From: Polyangiaceae bacterium
GTDB lineage: Bacteria > Myxococcota_A > Polyangia > Polyangiales > Polyangiaceae
Reading direction: 5' to 3'
Assembly (NCBI GenBank): GCA_016712345.1
Contig: JADJRH010000001.1
Location: forward strand, 2,542,001 to 2,606,000
DNA length: 64,000 nt
Shown: positions 39,683 to 49,118 of the stretch, piece after piece
How positions within the stretch are numbered: the stretch's first letter is position 1
How the letters are laid out: every line of letters starts with the position of its first letter
Notes under the pieces: model-generated
Told to the model about the DNA's origin: nothing
The model's database searches: none
Seen by the model: only the letters and a program-made list of their open reading frames with translations
Position numbers and translations under genes: made by a program

Positions 39683-42543
39683 TGGCCGAAGGAAAAACGG
39701 GTTCGCAAAAGTCGAAAGGCGAATCGAAGACGCGTTCGGGGCCCGCTGTTCACGCCGAGGACGTAAAGGCGTTTCTCTCGCGCGTCGCAGTGAGTTCCAC
39801 AGACGGTCTTCTCGACAGCGAGGCTGCGGAGAGGCTCGAAAAACACGGAAAAAATAGGCTGCCCGAACCCGCAAAACGCAGCGCGCTCTTGCGGATTTTG
39901 GATCAGTTTACAAATCCGTTGGTGCTGACGTTGCTCGCCGCCGCGGTGATCGCTGTGGCGGTGGCGTTCACCGGAGAGGCCGCAAAGCTTGGGTTTTTGG
40001 CGCGTTTCGGCGACGCCATTGCCATTTTGTTGATCGTCGTTTTGAACGCGTTTCTCGGCTACTACCAAGAGCGGCGCGCTGAGGCGGCGCTCGATGCGTT
40101 GCAAAAGTTGTCGGCTCCGTCGGCGCGTGTGCGGCGCGGCGGCAAGGTGGTGGTGATCTCGGCCGAAGATGTGGTGCCGGGAGATCTGCTGGAGATTGAG
40201 GCGGGCGATGCGGTCGCGGCCGATGCGCGACTTGTTCAAACGATCGACATTGCAACCGAAGAAGCGGCGCTCACGGGCGAAAGCGCGGCCATTCAAAAAG
40301 ATGCGCTCGCGCCGGTGGCTGAAGATGCGCCGCTCGCGGATCGCGTGACGATGATTTTTACGGGCACGACAATTGTTCGCGGCAAGGGTCGCGCGATTGT
40401 CACGTCCACAGGTGTACACACTGAGCTTGGTCGCATCGGCGAGATGATCAAGTCGGTCGGCGATCAAAAAACGCCGCTCGAAGAGCGTTTGGAGTCGTTC
40501 GGAAAGATCATTCTCTGGGTGTGTTTGGGCCTGTCTGCGGTGCTGCTCGCATGGGGATTTATTCGCGGCGGGCGGGCATGGCACGAGTTGCTGCTTGAAG
40601 CCGTGAGCCTTGCAGTGGCGGCAATTCCTGAAGGGCTGCCCGCGATCACGACGATCACGCTCGCACTTGGAATGCAGCGTATGGCCAAGCGCGGCGCGAT
40701 TGTTCGCAAGCTGACGGCTGTTGAAACGTTGGGTGCGGCGACGATCATCGCGAGCGACAAGACCGGCACGCTCACGCAAAACGAGATGACGGTGCGCGCT
40801 GTGTACACAGGCGGGCACCACTACAAAGTGACGGGTGAAGGGTACGACCCGAAGGGCGACATTTTGACGAACGACGGAAAGCGGGTTGAAAAGCTTCCCG
40901 CTCCGCTTTCGTACACACTCGCAACGGCCGCGCTTTGCAACAACGCGCAGCTCGATGTGGACCCTGAAACGAAGCGTTATCGCATTGTGGGTGACCCGAC
41001 CGAAGGCGCCCTCTTAACGCTGGCTGCAAAGGGGAACATGAGCCGCGAGAGCATGTTGCCCGCGCATGAACTGATCGCGGAATTGCCCTTTGACAGCGAT
41101 CGCAAACGCATGACGGTTGTGACGCGCGATCGAACGGGGCGCGACATTGTTCACGTGAAGGGCAGCGTTGACGTGCTCTTGCCTCGTTGCGTAAAAGTCG
41201 CTGAAAACGAGGGTGTTCGCGGGCTCTCAGAAGCGGACCGCGAGACGATTTTGGCGCAGGCCGACAAGATGAGCGAAAAGGCGCTGCGCGTGCTCGCGAT
41301 CTGTCGGCGAGTTCGAAAGGGTGAGCCGTTGCCGCCCGCGGAAGAAGGTGGAGCGGCCCCGAGATCGCGTGCGCCTCAATCAAAAGCATCGGAAGAAGTG
41401 GAGCGCGAACTCACTTTCTTGGGCTTGGTTGGGATGATGGATCCGCCGCGCGTGGGCGTAAAAGAGGCGGTGGACACGTGTCGTCGCGCGGGCATTCGCG
41501 CGGTGATGATCACGGGCGATCACAAGATCACAGCCACCGCGATCGCGCACGAAATTGGGCTTTGGCAAGATGGCGATGAAGCGATCACGGGGAGTGAACT
41601 CGCCGAAACAGGCGATGATGAACTGAAAGATCGCATCATGAAGCTGCGCGTGTTTGCGCGCACAACGGCCGAGCAGAAGCTTCGCATTGTGAGGGCTTTT
41701 AAGGCCAAGGGGCACGTGGTTGCGATGACCGGCGACGGCGTGAACGACGCGCCCGCGTTGCGTGAAGCTCACATCGGCGTGGCCATGGGCTTGGGCGGCA
41801 CCGATGTGGCGCGTCAGGCGGCGGATCTCGTGCTTGCCGATGACAACTTTGCCACCATCGTGGAGGCCGTGCGTGAGGGGCGCGCGATCTACCGCAACAT
41901 CCAGAAGTTTATTTTCTTCTTGTTGTCGTCGAACATGGGGCTGCTTTTTGCGGTCTTTATCGTGAGCTTTTTCGGCAAGTGGCCTCCGCTCACGCCGCTT
42001 CAGATCTTGTGGATCAACCTCGTAACCAACGGCGCCCCGGCGCTCGCGTTGGGTGTCGATCCGCCCGATCCGCAATTGATGAGTGAGCCGCCTCGGTCAA
42101 CCGCTGAGGGGCTCCTCATTCGTCGTGACTACCTCGGGATGTTGTTCGTCGGCGCGATCATGGGCGCTGCCGCCGTGTTTTTGTACGCGCGTTCGCCGCA
42201 GGACGAGTCGTCGCTCAATGTGACGCGTGCTCTCGCGTTTTCGCTCTTGGCGCTGGCTCCCCTGTTCCATGCGTTTAACTGCCGCAGTCCGTCGCACTCG
42301 GCGCTCGCGGCAAAGCCGCTCATTTCACCGCCGCTTGTGATCGCGGTGATGGTGAGCGCGGCCATTCATCTTGTGGCCGTGCTCGTTCAGCCGCTCCAGC
42401 CGGTGTTTAAAACGTTCAGCCTTTCAAACAACGATTGGCTCATTTTGCTCGGCCTGTCGTTTCTCGTGATTCCGTGTGTAGAAATTGCGAAAGCGGTTTA
42501 CCGCGGCATGTATCCTAAAAAACGCTTGGAAAAGGCTGCGTAA
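39682..42543 (+). CDS. P-type cation-transporting ATPase (Ca2+/SERCA-like)
   Basis: This 953-residue type II P-type ATPase has an N-terminal cation ATPase domain (about 20-90), TGES in the actuator domain, the phosphorylation motif DKTGTLTQNEMTV, PEGLPA in helix 4, and GDGVNDAPALREAHIG in the hinge. Ten membrane helices are expected. Motifs fit Ca2+ or Mn2+ pumps of bacteria; the ion cannot be fixed from sequence alone. It is coupled to pspA upstream and orn downstream (TAATG overlap). Confidence 0.92.
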   Translation: MAEGKTGSQKSKGESKTRSGPAVHAEDVKAFLSRVAVSSTDGLLDSEAAERLEKHGKNRLPEPAKRSALLRILDQFTNPLVLTLLAAAVIAVAVAFTGEAAKLGFLARFGDAIAILLIVVLNAFLGYYQERRAEAALDALQKLSAPSARVRRGGKVVVISAEDVVPGDLLEIEAGDAVAADARLVQTIDIATEEAALTGESAAIQKDALAPVAEDAPLADRVTMIFTGTTIVRGKGRAIVTSTGVHTELGRIGEMIKSVGDQKTPLEERLESFGKIILWVCLGLSAVLLAWGFIRGGRAWHELLLEAVSLAVAAIPEGLPAITTITLALGMQRMAKRGAIVRKLTAVETLGAATIIASDKTGTLTQNEMTVRAVYTGGHHYKVTGEGYDPKGDILTNDGKRVEKLPAPLSYTLATAALCNNAQLDVDPETKRYRIVGDPTEGALLTLAAKGNMSRESMLPAHELIAELPFDSDRKRMTVVTRDRTGRDIVHVKGSVDVLLPRCVKVAENEGVRGLSEADRETILAQADKMSEKALRVLAICRRVRKGEPLPPAEEGGAAPRSRAPQSKASEEVERELTFLGLVGMMDPPRVGVKEAVDTCRRAGIRAVMITGDHKITATAIAHEIGLWQDGDEAITGSELAETGDDELKDRIMKLRVFARTTAEQKLRIVRAFKAKGHVVAMTGDGVNDAPALREAHIGVAMGLGGTDVARQAADLVLADDNFATIVEAVREGRAIYRNIQKFIFFLLSSNMGLLFAVFIVSFFGKWPPLTPLQILWINLVTNGAPALALGVDPPDPQLMSEPPRSTAEGLLIRRDYLGMLFVGAIMGAAAVFLYARSPQDESSLNVTRALAFSLLALAPLFHAFNCRSPSHSALAAKPLISPPLVIAVMVSAAIHLVAVLVQPLQPVFKTFSLSNNDWLILLGLSFLVIPCVEIAKAVYRGMYPKKRLEKAA

Positions 42544-43094
42544 TGGCGGACTCAGCGTCGAAGCTTGTGTGGGTCGACCTGGAGATGACAGGGCTTGATC
42601 CCAACAAGTGTCTAATTCTCGAAATCGCCACCGTGGTCACCTCATCGGATCTCGCCACGGTGACGGAGGGGCCGACGCTCACGATTCATCAGCCTGAAAG
42701 TGTACTCAACGGTATGGACCCGGTGGTGCGGGACATGCACCAAAAGAGTGGGCTTTGGCAGCGTGTTTTGCAGTCGAAAACAACGCTCGAAGAAGCCGAA
42801 CGAGAGAGTTTGGCGTTTATCGTTTCCCACGTTGAAAAAGGGCAAAGTCCGCTCTGCGGCAACAGCGTGTGGAAGGACAAAACGTTTTTAGAAAAGTACA
42901 TGCCGGCGTTTGTGGCGCACTTGCACTACCGGCTGATTGATGTGTCCACACTCAAAGAGTTGGTTCGACGCTGGTACCCCGCCCAATATCACGCGCCCAA
43001 AAAGCGCGAGATCCATCGCGCGCTCGACGACATTCGCGAGTCGATTGAAGAACTCAAGTGGTATCGGGAGCGCGTGCTCGTTCGACCCGACTAA
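42543..43094 (+). CDS. orn: Oligoribonuclease
   Basis: The 183-residue DEDDh exonuclease degrades RNA dinucleotides. Motifs seen: VWVDLEMTGLDP (Asp, Glu), NSVWKDKTFLEKYMP (Asp), and HRALDDIRESIEELKWY (His and Asp). Length and sequence match the Orn family closely. Its ATG overlaps the ATPase stop. Confidence 0.95.
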   Translation: MADSASKLVWVDLEMTGLDPNKCLILEIATVVTSSDLATVTEGPTLTIHQPESVLNGMDPVVRDMHQKSGLWQRVLQSKTTLEEAERESLAFIVSHVEKGQSPLCGNSVWKDKTFLEKYMPAFVAHLHYRLIDVSTLKELVRRWYPAQYHAPKKREIHRALDDIRESIEELKWYRERVLVRPD

Positions 43095-43099
43095 AAAAA

Positions 43100-44221
43100 T
43101 CACTCCGCGAACAACGCCGAAGGGAGCGCGGTTTCGATCCGCTCCGAAAGCAGATCATTCCCGCCGCCGTTTGGGTGCGACGTGTCGTCGATGAGGTGCT
43201 CACTTCCGAGTCGAACAGGCGCCAAATAGGTGGCACCCCGCACCGCCTCAACAGCTTGTTGAACGCGCGGGTCGGTTGAGCCGAGCGCCACAACGTAAAT
43301 GGGTACACTTCGCTCCGTGCGGGCCGCCGCGAAGCGCGCCAACTCTGTTTGTAAAAACACCACGTTTTCGGCTGAAACGTCGCGCGCGATGTTGCGCTCG
43401 CGAAAGAGCAGTGCTGCCGTTTTGTACCCGAACATGAAGCTCACGAAGCTGAAGCCGCTCACAGTGGCGTGTTCGCGCCGCTCCACCGACAAGTCCCAGA
43501 GCGACAAATCGGCCGGAAAAGAAAGGCAAACAACGATGACATTGGCGCCCAGTTTCCGCTCGGCGATCTCAATCATGGCGAGGTGAGATGCGAGGTGGGC
43601 GCGGGGTACACCTAGGTTGAGCACGCGGACAGGTTTTGAAAAACCGCGTTTTTGAAGGCGATCCGTGAGTTTCACGGCGAGCGTTTCAGACTCCGAAACG
43701 CCCGTTCCAAACACTGGGCCCCCGCCGATGAGCGCCACGCGATGTTCATTCGGGGGCTTACTTTCAGGGAAGTCGTCGCCTCGCAGGCCCCACCGACTCA
43801 GACGAATCAATGCAGCCCGACCGGGCACGTCGTCGAAAAAAGGGTTTTCACGCGACACGGTGGCCACGCCGAAAAACGACTCGGTGTGCTCCCGCCGCAT
43901 TTCCAATGTGTACCCAACGGCGAAGAACGAAGTCGCAACTCCCGCGGCCACGAGGCGCTGCCAAAGTTTTCGACCCTTGCGATGGAAGAAAAGCAGCGAC
44001 GCAACAACCAGGGTGACGCCCAGAAGAAGCAACAACCCCGGAGCGAGCATGTCGTTTGAAGCGGCGGATCCGCGGTCCAAAACGACAATGTGGCCGGCTT
44101 GGTGTGTCGCCAGGTAAATCCCGCCGGCGAGGCTCAGCCCAAACATCGCAGGCTCAAAGGCCTGCATGATCTTGCCGCCCCGAGTGAGCCAGATCGCGCG
44201 GCGGCCCGGCAACGCTTTCAC
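43100..44221 (-). CDS. Membrane-anchored SGNH-like protein lacking the nucleophile
   Basis: The 373-residue protein has two or three membrane helices at the N-terminus (about 25-110) and a C-terminal domain with an SGNH layout: block I VALIGGGPVFGTGVSE where GDSxxxG is expected, block II-like LNLGVPRAHLASHL, and block V DDTSHPNGGGNDLL. The Ser nucleophile is replaced by Gly, so ordinary hydrolase activity is unlikely. GTG 44221 lies 6 bases after the sppA stop, so it belongs to the same operon. Confidence 0.6.
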   Translation of the reverse strand: MKALPGRRAIWLTRGGKIMQAFEPAMFGLSLAGGIYLATHQAGHIVVLDRGSAASNDMLAPGLLLLLGVTLVVASLLFFHRKGRKLWQRLVAAGVATSFFAVGYTLEMRREHTESFFGVATVSRENPFFDDVPGRAALIRLSRWGLRGDDFPESKPPNEHRVALIGGGPVFGTGVSESETLAVKLTDRLQKRGFSKPVRVLNLGVPRAHLASHLAMIEIAERKLGANVIVVCLSFPADLSLWDLSVERREHATVSGFSFVSFMFGYKTAALLFRERNIARDVSAENVVFLQTELARFAAARTERSVPIYVVALGSTDPRVQQAVEAVRGATYLAPVRLGSEHLIDDTSHPNGGGNDLLSERIETALPSALFAE

Positions 44222-44227
44222 AGGGGC

Positions 44228-46075
44228 TTACCTGAGTGAAATGGCAAACGGGGTTACGGTGAGTACACGTTCACCGGAAACGAGCGGGCCCAACGCGGCG
44301 GCAAACGTTTGCAGTTCGGGCACACGTTCAATCCACGGTGCGCTGACGAGATCCGCCGCCGCTTTGTTGGCTGCCACCATCACCGCGGCCTGCGATTCTT
44401 GAGCGGATTCATCGGCGGCGAGCGCGTCAAAAAACGACGGTGGTGTACCCACGAGATCCACCGGCGTGTCTTCAGGCAGTTTGGCAAGCTCCATGGCGAG
44501 CTTCACCGCGGCCTCAATTCCGCCCAGTTCGTCGACCATTCCAAGCTCTTTGGCTTGCGTGCCGGCGAACAGTTTTCCCTCGGCGAAACTTGCCACTTTT
44601 TCTTTTGGCAAACCCCGACCTTCACTCACGCGTGCAAGAAAGAGGTCGTAGATCCCCTGCATTGAAGCGCGAACGCGATCGCGTGTCTTGTCGTCCCACG
44701 CCGAGAAAATAGACATGTACGCCGATCGAGCGGCCTTGTCGGCGTCGGGTGTTGCCGAAACGGTCTCCGCGTGAATGCCGTATTCTTCGAGCGCGCGACC
44801 AAAGCTCAGTTTGCCACCCACGACGCCGATGGAGCCGACAATGCTTGTGGATTCGGCAACGATCTTCGTGCCCGCGCACGACAGGTAATAGCCGCCGCTT
44901 GCCGCCATTCCGCCGACCGAGATCACAAGGGGTTTCTCGGCGCGAAGCTTCATCAACTTGCTCCACAAAAGATCCGACGCGAGCGCCGATCCGCCGGGTG
45001 AATCGATGCGAAGCACAACGGCCTTCGTTGATTCATCCGTGGTGAGTTTTGCGATCTCGCGACTGAGTGCTCGTTCGGTGATGCCACTTTCACCACCGAG
45101 TGGAAGGCCGCCGCCGCCCGACATGCTGATCGCTCCGGCGGCCGGCAAAATCGCAACGTGAGGTGTACCTCCCGAGCCCGACATGCCTCGAAACACATCG
45201 GCCAAGCCGCGCCCGAGCGACGGTGGTTCGTCGCGTCCGCCGAAGCGTTTTCGAACGCGCTTCGCGTCGGCCGCTTTTTTGGCGGCCTCGCGCGCATCGT
45301 CTGTGTACCCAATTTCGTCGATAAGCCCTTTGGCCTTTGACTCTTCGGGCGAATAAGGGCCGTCTTCGACCACATCGCGGCCGACCTTTTCGCCGCGGCC
45401 TTTGGTGATCGCATCGAGCCACGCCGTTCGAATGCCGCCGAGCGCCGTTTCGAGGGATTGTTTCGCCTCGGGGCTTGGCGCGTCGCGCGTGAACGGCTCT
45501 TCAGCGCCTTTGTATTTGCCGATTTGCAGGTAGTCGACGTCGACCTTGTATTTGGCCAAAAAGCTCTTTGCGAAAAGCAGCTGTGCGGCCACACCGACCG
45601 TGTCCACGCCGCCGGCGGGGCTCACCCATACGCTCGAACAACCGAGCGACGCGGCCAGGTACGTGGCGTTGTCGTAGTCGTCTGCATGGCAGATGACAGG
45701 CTTATTTTTGGCGCGCACTTCACCCAAAATGCGCCCGATCTCGTGCGCGCGCGCAAACCCCAAACGCCCGCCGAACCGAACGAACAAGCCCTGGGTGTCT
45801 TCCGCCGATCGAATGTCGGTGAGCGTGTCCACCAACTCGGTGAACGTGGAACGCCTCCCGCCGCCGAAGAAGCCGCTCTGCGGCACTTCTCCGAGGCCGG
45901 ATCGCAGGTCGATTTCAACAACCGCCGGACCGGCGAAACTCGGCGGCTCGTCGACGTTGGCCTTGGCCTCTGCCGCGGCATTTGGCGGATTGCGACCGTC
46001 ACATGCGCATGTGTACACAGCGAGCAGAAGAGCGCCCGCGCCCCACGCGACGTTTTTTTTGGAAGTGCAAATCAT
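44228..46075 (-). CDS. sppA: Signal peptide peptidase SppA (67-kDa type), lipoprotein
   Basis: The 615-residue S49 protease has a signal ending in a lipobox (LAVYTCAC). Two S49 domains are seen. The catalytic Lys lies in QIGKYKGAEEPFTR of the first, and Ser in GGMAASGGYYLSCAG of the second, as in the E. coli SppA type. It digests cleaved signal peptides in the membrane. The ATG overlaps the stop of the zinc-ribbon gene by 4 bases. Confidence 0.92.
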   Translation of the reverse strand: MICTSKKNVAWGAGALLLAVYTCACDGRNPPNAAAEAKANVDEPPSFAGPAVVEIDLRSGLGEVPQSGFFGGGRRSTFTELVDTLTDIRSAEDTQGLFVRFGGRLGFARAHEIGRILGEVRAKNKPVICHADDYDNATYLAASLGCSSVWVSPAGGVDTVGVAAQLLFAKSFLAKYKVDVDYLQIGKYKGAEEPFTRDAPSPEAKQSLETALGGIRTAWLDAITKGRGEKVGRDVVEDGPYSPEESKAKGLIDEIGYTDDAREAAKKAADAKRVRKRFGGRDEPPSLGRGLADVFRGMSGSGGTPHVAILPAAGAISMSGGGGLPLGGESGITERALSREIAKLTTDESTKAVVLRIDSPGGSALASDLLWSKLMKLRAEKPLVISVGGMAASGGYYLSCAGTKIVAESTSIVGSIGVVGGKLSFGRALEEYGIHAETVSATPDADKAARSAYMSIFSAWDDKTRDRVRASMQGIYDLFLARVSEGRGLPKEKVASFAEGKLFAGTQAKELGMVDELGGIEAAVKLAMELAKLPEDTPVDLVGTPPSFFDALAADESAQESQAAVMVAANKAAADLVSAPWIERVPELQTFAAALGPLVSGERVLTVTPFAISLR

Positions 46076-48315
46076 GGCTTAAAACCGGGCAAATCCGATG
46101 TGTCGACGCCCGGCGGTGCGGGCGCCTGCGGAGCCGGTGTCGGCGCTGGAGCCGACGATTGTGTGGGCGTAGGCGTGGGCGCCGGGTGATGACCCATATC
46201 TGAAATATCCACGGTGCCCGCGCCCGGCGCGACATAATCGTCGGGCACGCGACCGTTCACGAGCTTGGAGCCGCCTCCGGTGCTCGCTCCCGCCGCGGCC
46301 TGCGCCGATGTTGCGGGTAACGTGGTTGGGGCCGCCGACGTTGTTGGCTTTGCCGAACCCTGCGGCGACGAAGCCGGCGTTGCCGGACGCTCCATGTCGA
46401 TTCGCATCATGAACGCGAGCAACACCGCTGTGAGCGGATGAGGCCGAGGCAGGGCCGCCAATCGATCGTGTTCGGCTTTGGCGCTGCCCACATCTCCCGA
46501 AGCTGCCAATGCGTACACAAGCATGGAGCGTGCGCGCCCGAGATTTCCGTCAGCCGCCGTTGCCGATCGCAGTCGTTCAATGATCGTGGGCCAAGGCGGC
46601 TTTTCTTCGGCGAGATCCAACGCCGCGAGGGACAGTTCATCCTGGACGGTTTTTCCGCTCGCCGGCATTTCGCCAACGAGGCCTCGCGCCGCAGAACGCT
46701 CCCCCAAGATTCGAAGCGCATCAACGCGGTATCGCCGCACCGACGGATCGTTTGGCAGAAGCTTCGCCGCTGCGTCGACGGTGCTTTTGAGCTTTGAAAC
46801 AGCGTCCGCAAGCTCAGCCTTTGCGAGCGTTGTTTCGGCCCCTTCGACAGGCAGCGCTCGCACTTTCAGCCATCGAAAGTCGGCGCGCACAACAGCGAGA
46901 TGTGCGAGGTGTGAAGCTACCTGCGGATCGTTTTCGGCAAGTGCGCTGGCCTTGTCAAACTGCTCTTTTGCGCCGTCGAGATCACCGTCAAAAAGCTTCT
47001 TTTCGCCGTCTTCAAGAAACTTCGCTACGCGCTCATCGGCAACTGCCGGAGCCGATGAAACGGGAGCAGGCGTGGCCAAATATTTTCGACCCATGGTTGC
47101 AGCAACAAGGGCTGTGGCGCCCACGAGCACGACACCCACGATCCACCTGACCGAGCTATTTCGCTTTGAGGGCGAAGCCATTGAAAAGCGCGGCGACACG
47201 CTCGGCTCAGGCTCGGGCACGAACGACACCCGAATTTCACCCGGCGTCGGCGTGATCGGAGGAAGCGTTGATCCGGGTTTTTTGCGTTCTTCAATGTCGC
47301 GCGACGGCTTTGTCGGCTCCGTTGCAGGCTGCAAACTCGCCGACTTTTCGACGACGCCCGATTCGTCGGGTTTGCGCGCCCGGGCGGCCGTGTCGATCAC
47401 CGCGGCAACGTCGCGTGCGGCCGATCCGTTGCCGCGTGCGGGAGGTTCATGGATCTGCGCCAAAGTTTCTGCGTACGCAGCGGGCCCGTGCGCTCCCGCA
47501 TCGCCGTGTTGCGCGCGCGCCACAGCCCCGGTTGCAGGCGGCGGATGCAACGGAGGCAGCGGTCCAATTGGCACCGGCGGTGTACGCTCGTGCGCGATTG
47601 ACTGGGCCGCCGCAGCTTCCGAGCGAGGCATCGTGATCGGTTCTGCGAGATCGGCCGCAACAAGGTTTTGCAGACGCGCCGCACTTCCCACCGCTGCAAC
47701 CGACGTGGGCTGCATTGATCCGCCGAGCGCCGTGGACATAGCGGAACCCTGCGGAGGCGGCGGAGCGGGCTGTGTGTACACATGGCCGCCTCCGTTTTGA
47801 GCGCGTGCCCGCACCTCCGATCGATCACCGGCGGCCGAAAAATCAAGCACGGGAGGTGGTGGCGGCAACGTTCCCGATCGCTTCGGCGGCTCCTCGGGAG
47901 CGCGCGGAAGGGGAATGGCCACAGAACCTTCTTGTCGCGGGGGCAATCGCGGTGACGGCAGACCCAACCCCGGAGCCGTTGATGTGGCCGCTACGTGCAC
48001 GGCCTGTTTAAAAAACGGCTCCAATTCTGCGATGGATCCAAGCCTTCGCGGCCGACCGCCCCCGCGTGAAAGCACATCTTCGCGGCCGACAACACCTGTG
48101 GAGATCGCCGCCTGAAGTTCACGCAGTGCCGAAAAAATCAGCTCGCGCCCATCGACCGTTCGTACCACCCAACGCTCCGGTCCCGCCGCCGGAACCGGTC
48201 TGTACACCCGAAACTGCGCGCCGCAGTTGGTGCATTTCACGGTGGTTCCGCGCTCCGACACGAGAGCGTCGTCAAAATCGTATTCGGTGCCGCAGCGTTC
48301 GCAGGTGACGTCCAT
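46072..48315 (-). CDS. MJ0042 zinc-ribbon and TPR membrane protein
   Basis: The 747-residue protein starts MDVTCERCGTEYDFDDALVSE, an MJ0042-type zinc ribbon (Cys pairs in CERC and CTNC). A GYF_2-like domain follows (about 50-105, RWVVRTVDGRELIFSALREL, RLGSIAELEPFF), then a long Pro/Ala-rich linker, one membrane helix near residue 395 (WIVGVVLVGATALVAA) and a C-terminal TPR-like region. This domain order is characteristic of myxobacteria. It is first in an operon with sppA and the SGNH-like gene. The role is probably envelope-related, but unknown. Confidence 0.78.
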   Translation of the reverse strand: MDVTCERCGTEYDFDDALVSERGTTVKCTNCGAQFRVYRPVPAAGPERWVVRTVDGRELIFSALRELQAAISTGVVGREDVLSRGGGRPRRLGSIAELEPFFKQAVHVAATSTAPGLGLPSPRLPPRQEGSVAIPLPRAPEEPPKRSGTLPPPPPVLDFSAAGDRSEVRARAQNGGGHVYTQPAPPPPQGSAMSTALGGSMQPTSVAAVGSAARLQNLVAADLAEPITMPRSEAAAAQSIAHERTPPVPIGPLPPLHPPPATGAVARAQHGDAGAHGPAAYAETLAQIHEPPARGNGSAARDVAAVIDTAARARKPDESGVVEKSASLQPATEPTKPSRDIEERKKPGSTLPPITPTPGEIRVSFVPEPEPSVSPRFSMASPSKRNSSVRWIVGVVLVGATALVAATMGRKYLATPAPVSSAPAVADERVAKFLEDGEKKLFDGDLDGAKEQFDKASALAENDPQVASHLAHLAVVRADFRWLKVRALPVEGAETTLAKAELADAVSKLKSTVDAAAKLLPNDPSVRRYRVDALRILGERSAARGLVGEMPASGKTVQDELSLAALDLAEEKPPWPTIIERLRSATAADGNLGRARSMLVYALAASGDVGSAKAEHDRLAALPRPHPLTAVLLAFMMRIDMERPATPASSPQGSAKPTTSAAPTTLPATSAQAAAGASTGGGSKLVNGRVPDDYVAPGAGTVDISDMGHHPAPTPTPTQSSAPAPTPAPQAPAPPGVDTSDLPGFKP

Positions 48316-48578
48316 TGAGTACGATTGGAAAGGGCCGCTTCGAGTAGGAAACAGATTTCGCGGCGGGGCTAAGGATAGCGGAAGATATGCCTCCGGGGCC
48401 AAAGTCCGAGCGAAAGAGCACCGCACCAACGCAATTCGTGGCACGAAAACGCTGTGAACTCGCCTTCACGTGATCGTGCCCAAACTCCTCGACCGGGCAC
48501 GTTTTTCGACGGGGCGTTCGGCTTGTCCGAGGCATGTCGCTTGCTAACCTCAAACGCGTCTTCTTCTGGAGATCGAAA

Positions 48579-49118
48579 ATGAACCGACTTTCACTCTTGG
48601 GCTTGCTCGCACTCACCGTTGGTTTTTTGAGCGGATGCCCGGTGTGGAACGACAACGAAACGCAAACCTGTTCCGACTGCACCGGAACGACGTCCTCCAC
48701 CACAACGCCGCCTCCAGGCTCGTGTACACAACAGAGTGAATGTGTGGGCCCCAGCGAAACATGCGGGTCCGACGGTTTCTGTCATATCGGAGACTGCACG
48801 ATCTGGGGTTGCGTCGGCAAAGACGTCTGCCGCGTCGATGAAGCCACGATGACGGCCAAGTGTTTCGTACCGGGCGGCACCGGCTCCGGCGGCGCAGGAG
48901 GTACACCTGGGACCGGAGGCGCAGGAGGTACCGCCGGAACCGGCGGAGTGGGAGGTACACCTGGGACCGGCGGCGCAGGAGGTACAGCTGGAACCGGCGG
49001 AGTGGGAGGTACACCTGGGACCGGCGGCGCAGGAGGTACAGCCGGAGCCGGCGGCGCGGGCGCCGGTGGAGCCGCAACGGGCGGAGCCGCAATGGGCGGC
49101 GCCGCCCCATCGCCCTAG
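48579..49118 (+). CDS. Cys-rich lipoprotein with 54-base GGxGGT repeats
   Basis: The 179-residue lipoprotein begins MNRLSLLGLLALTVGFLSGC (lipobox LSGC; GGAG upstream). A Cys-rich middle (CSDCTG, CTQQSECVGPSETCGSDGFC, CTIWGCVGKDVC) is followed by a glycine-rich tail of 18-residue repeats ending in Ala/Gly. The gene overlaps the convergent peptidase gene by 4 bases. Probably a flexible surface protein. Confidence 0.72.
   Translation: MNRLSLLGLLALTVGFLSGCPVWNDNETQTCSDCTGTTSSTTTPPPGSCTQQSECVGPSETCGSDGFCHIGDCTIWGCVGKDVCRVDEATMTAKCFVPGGTGSGGAGGTPGTGGAGGTAGTGGVGGTPGTGGAGGTAGTGGVGGTPGTGGAGGTAGAGGAGAGGAATGGAAMGGAAPSP
48901..49064 (+). repeat. 54-base tandem repeats in lipoprotein gene
   Basis: GTACACCTGG recurs at 48901, 48955 and 49009, giving a period of 54 bases (18 residues, of the form GTPGTGGAGGTAGTGGVG). 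The unit is itself built from 27-base half-units. Copy number could change by slippage without frameshift. Confidence 0.85.

Noticed and set aside
39550..40821. 423-residue minus-strand open frame opposite pspA and the ATPase
   Set aside because: Shadow of high GC coding sequence with no motif; the plus-strand frames carry full ATPase and PspA motifs.
46478..47800. 440-residue plus-strand open frame
   Set aside because: It is the antisense shadow of the zinc-ribbon TPR gene. It has no domain, and the minus-strand frame carries clear zinc-ribbon motifs and couples to sppA.
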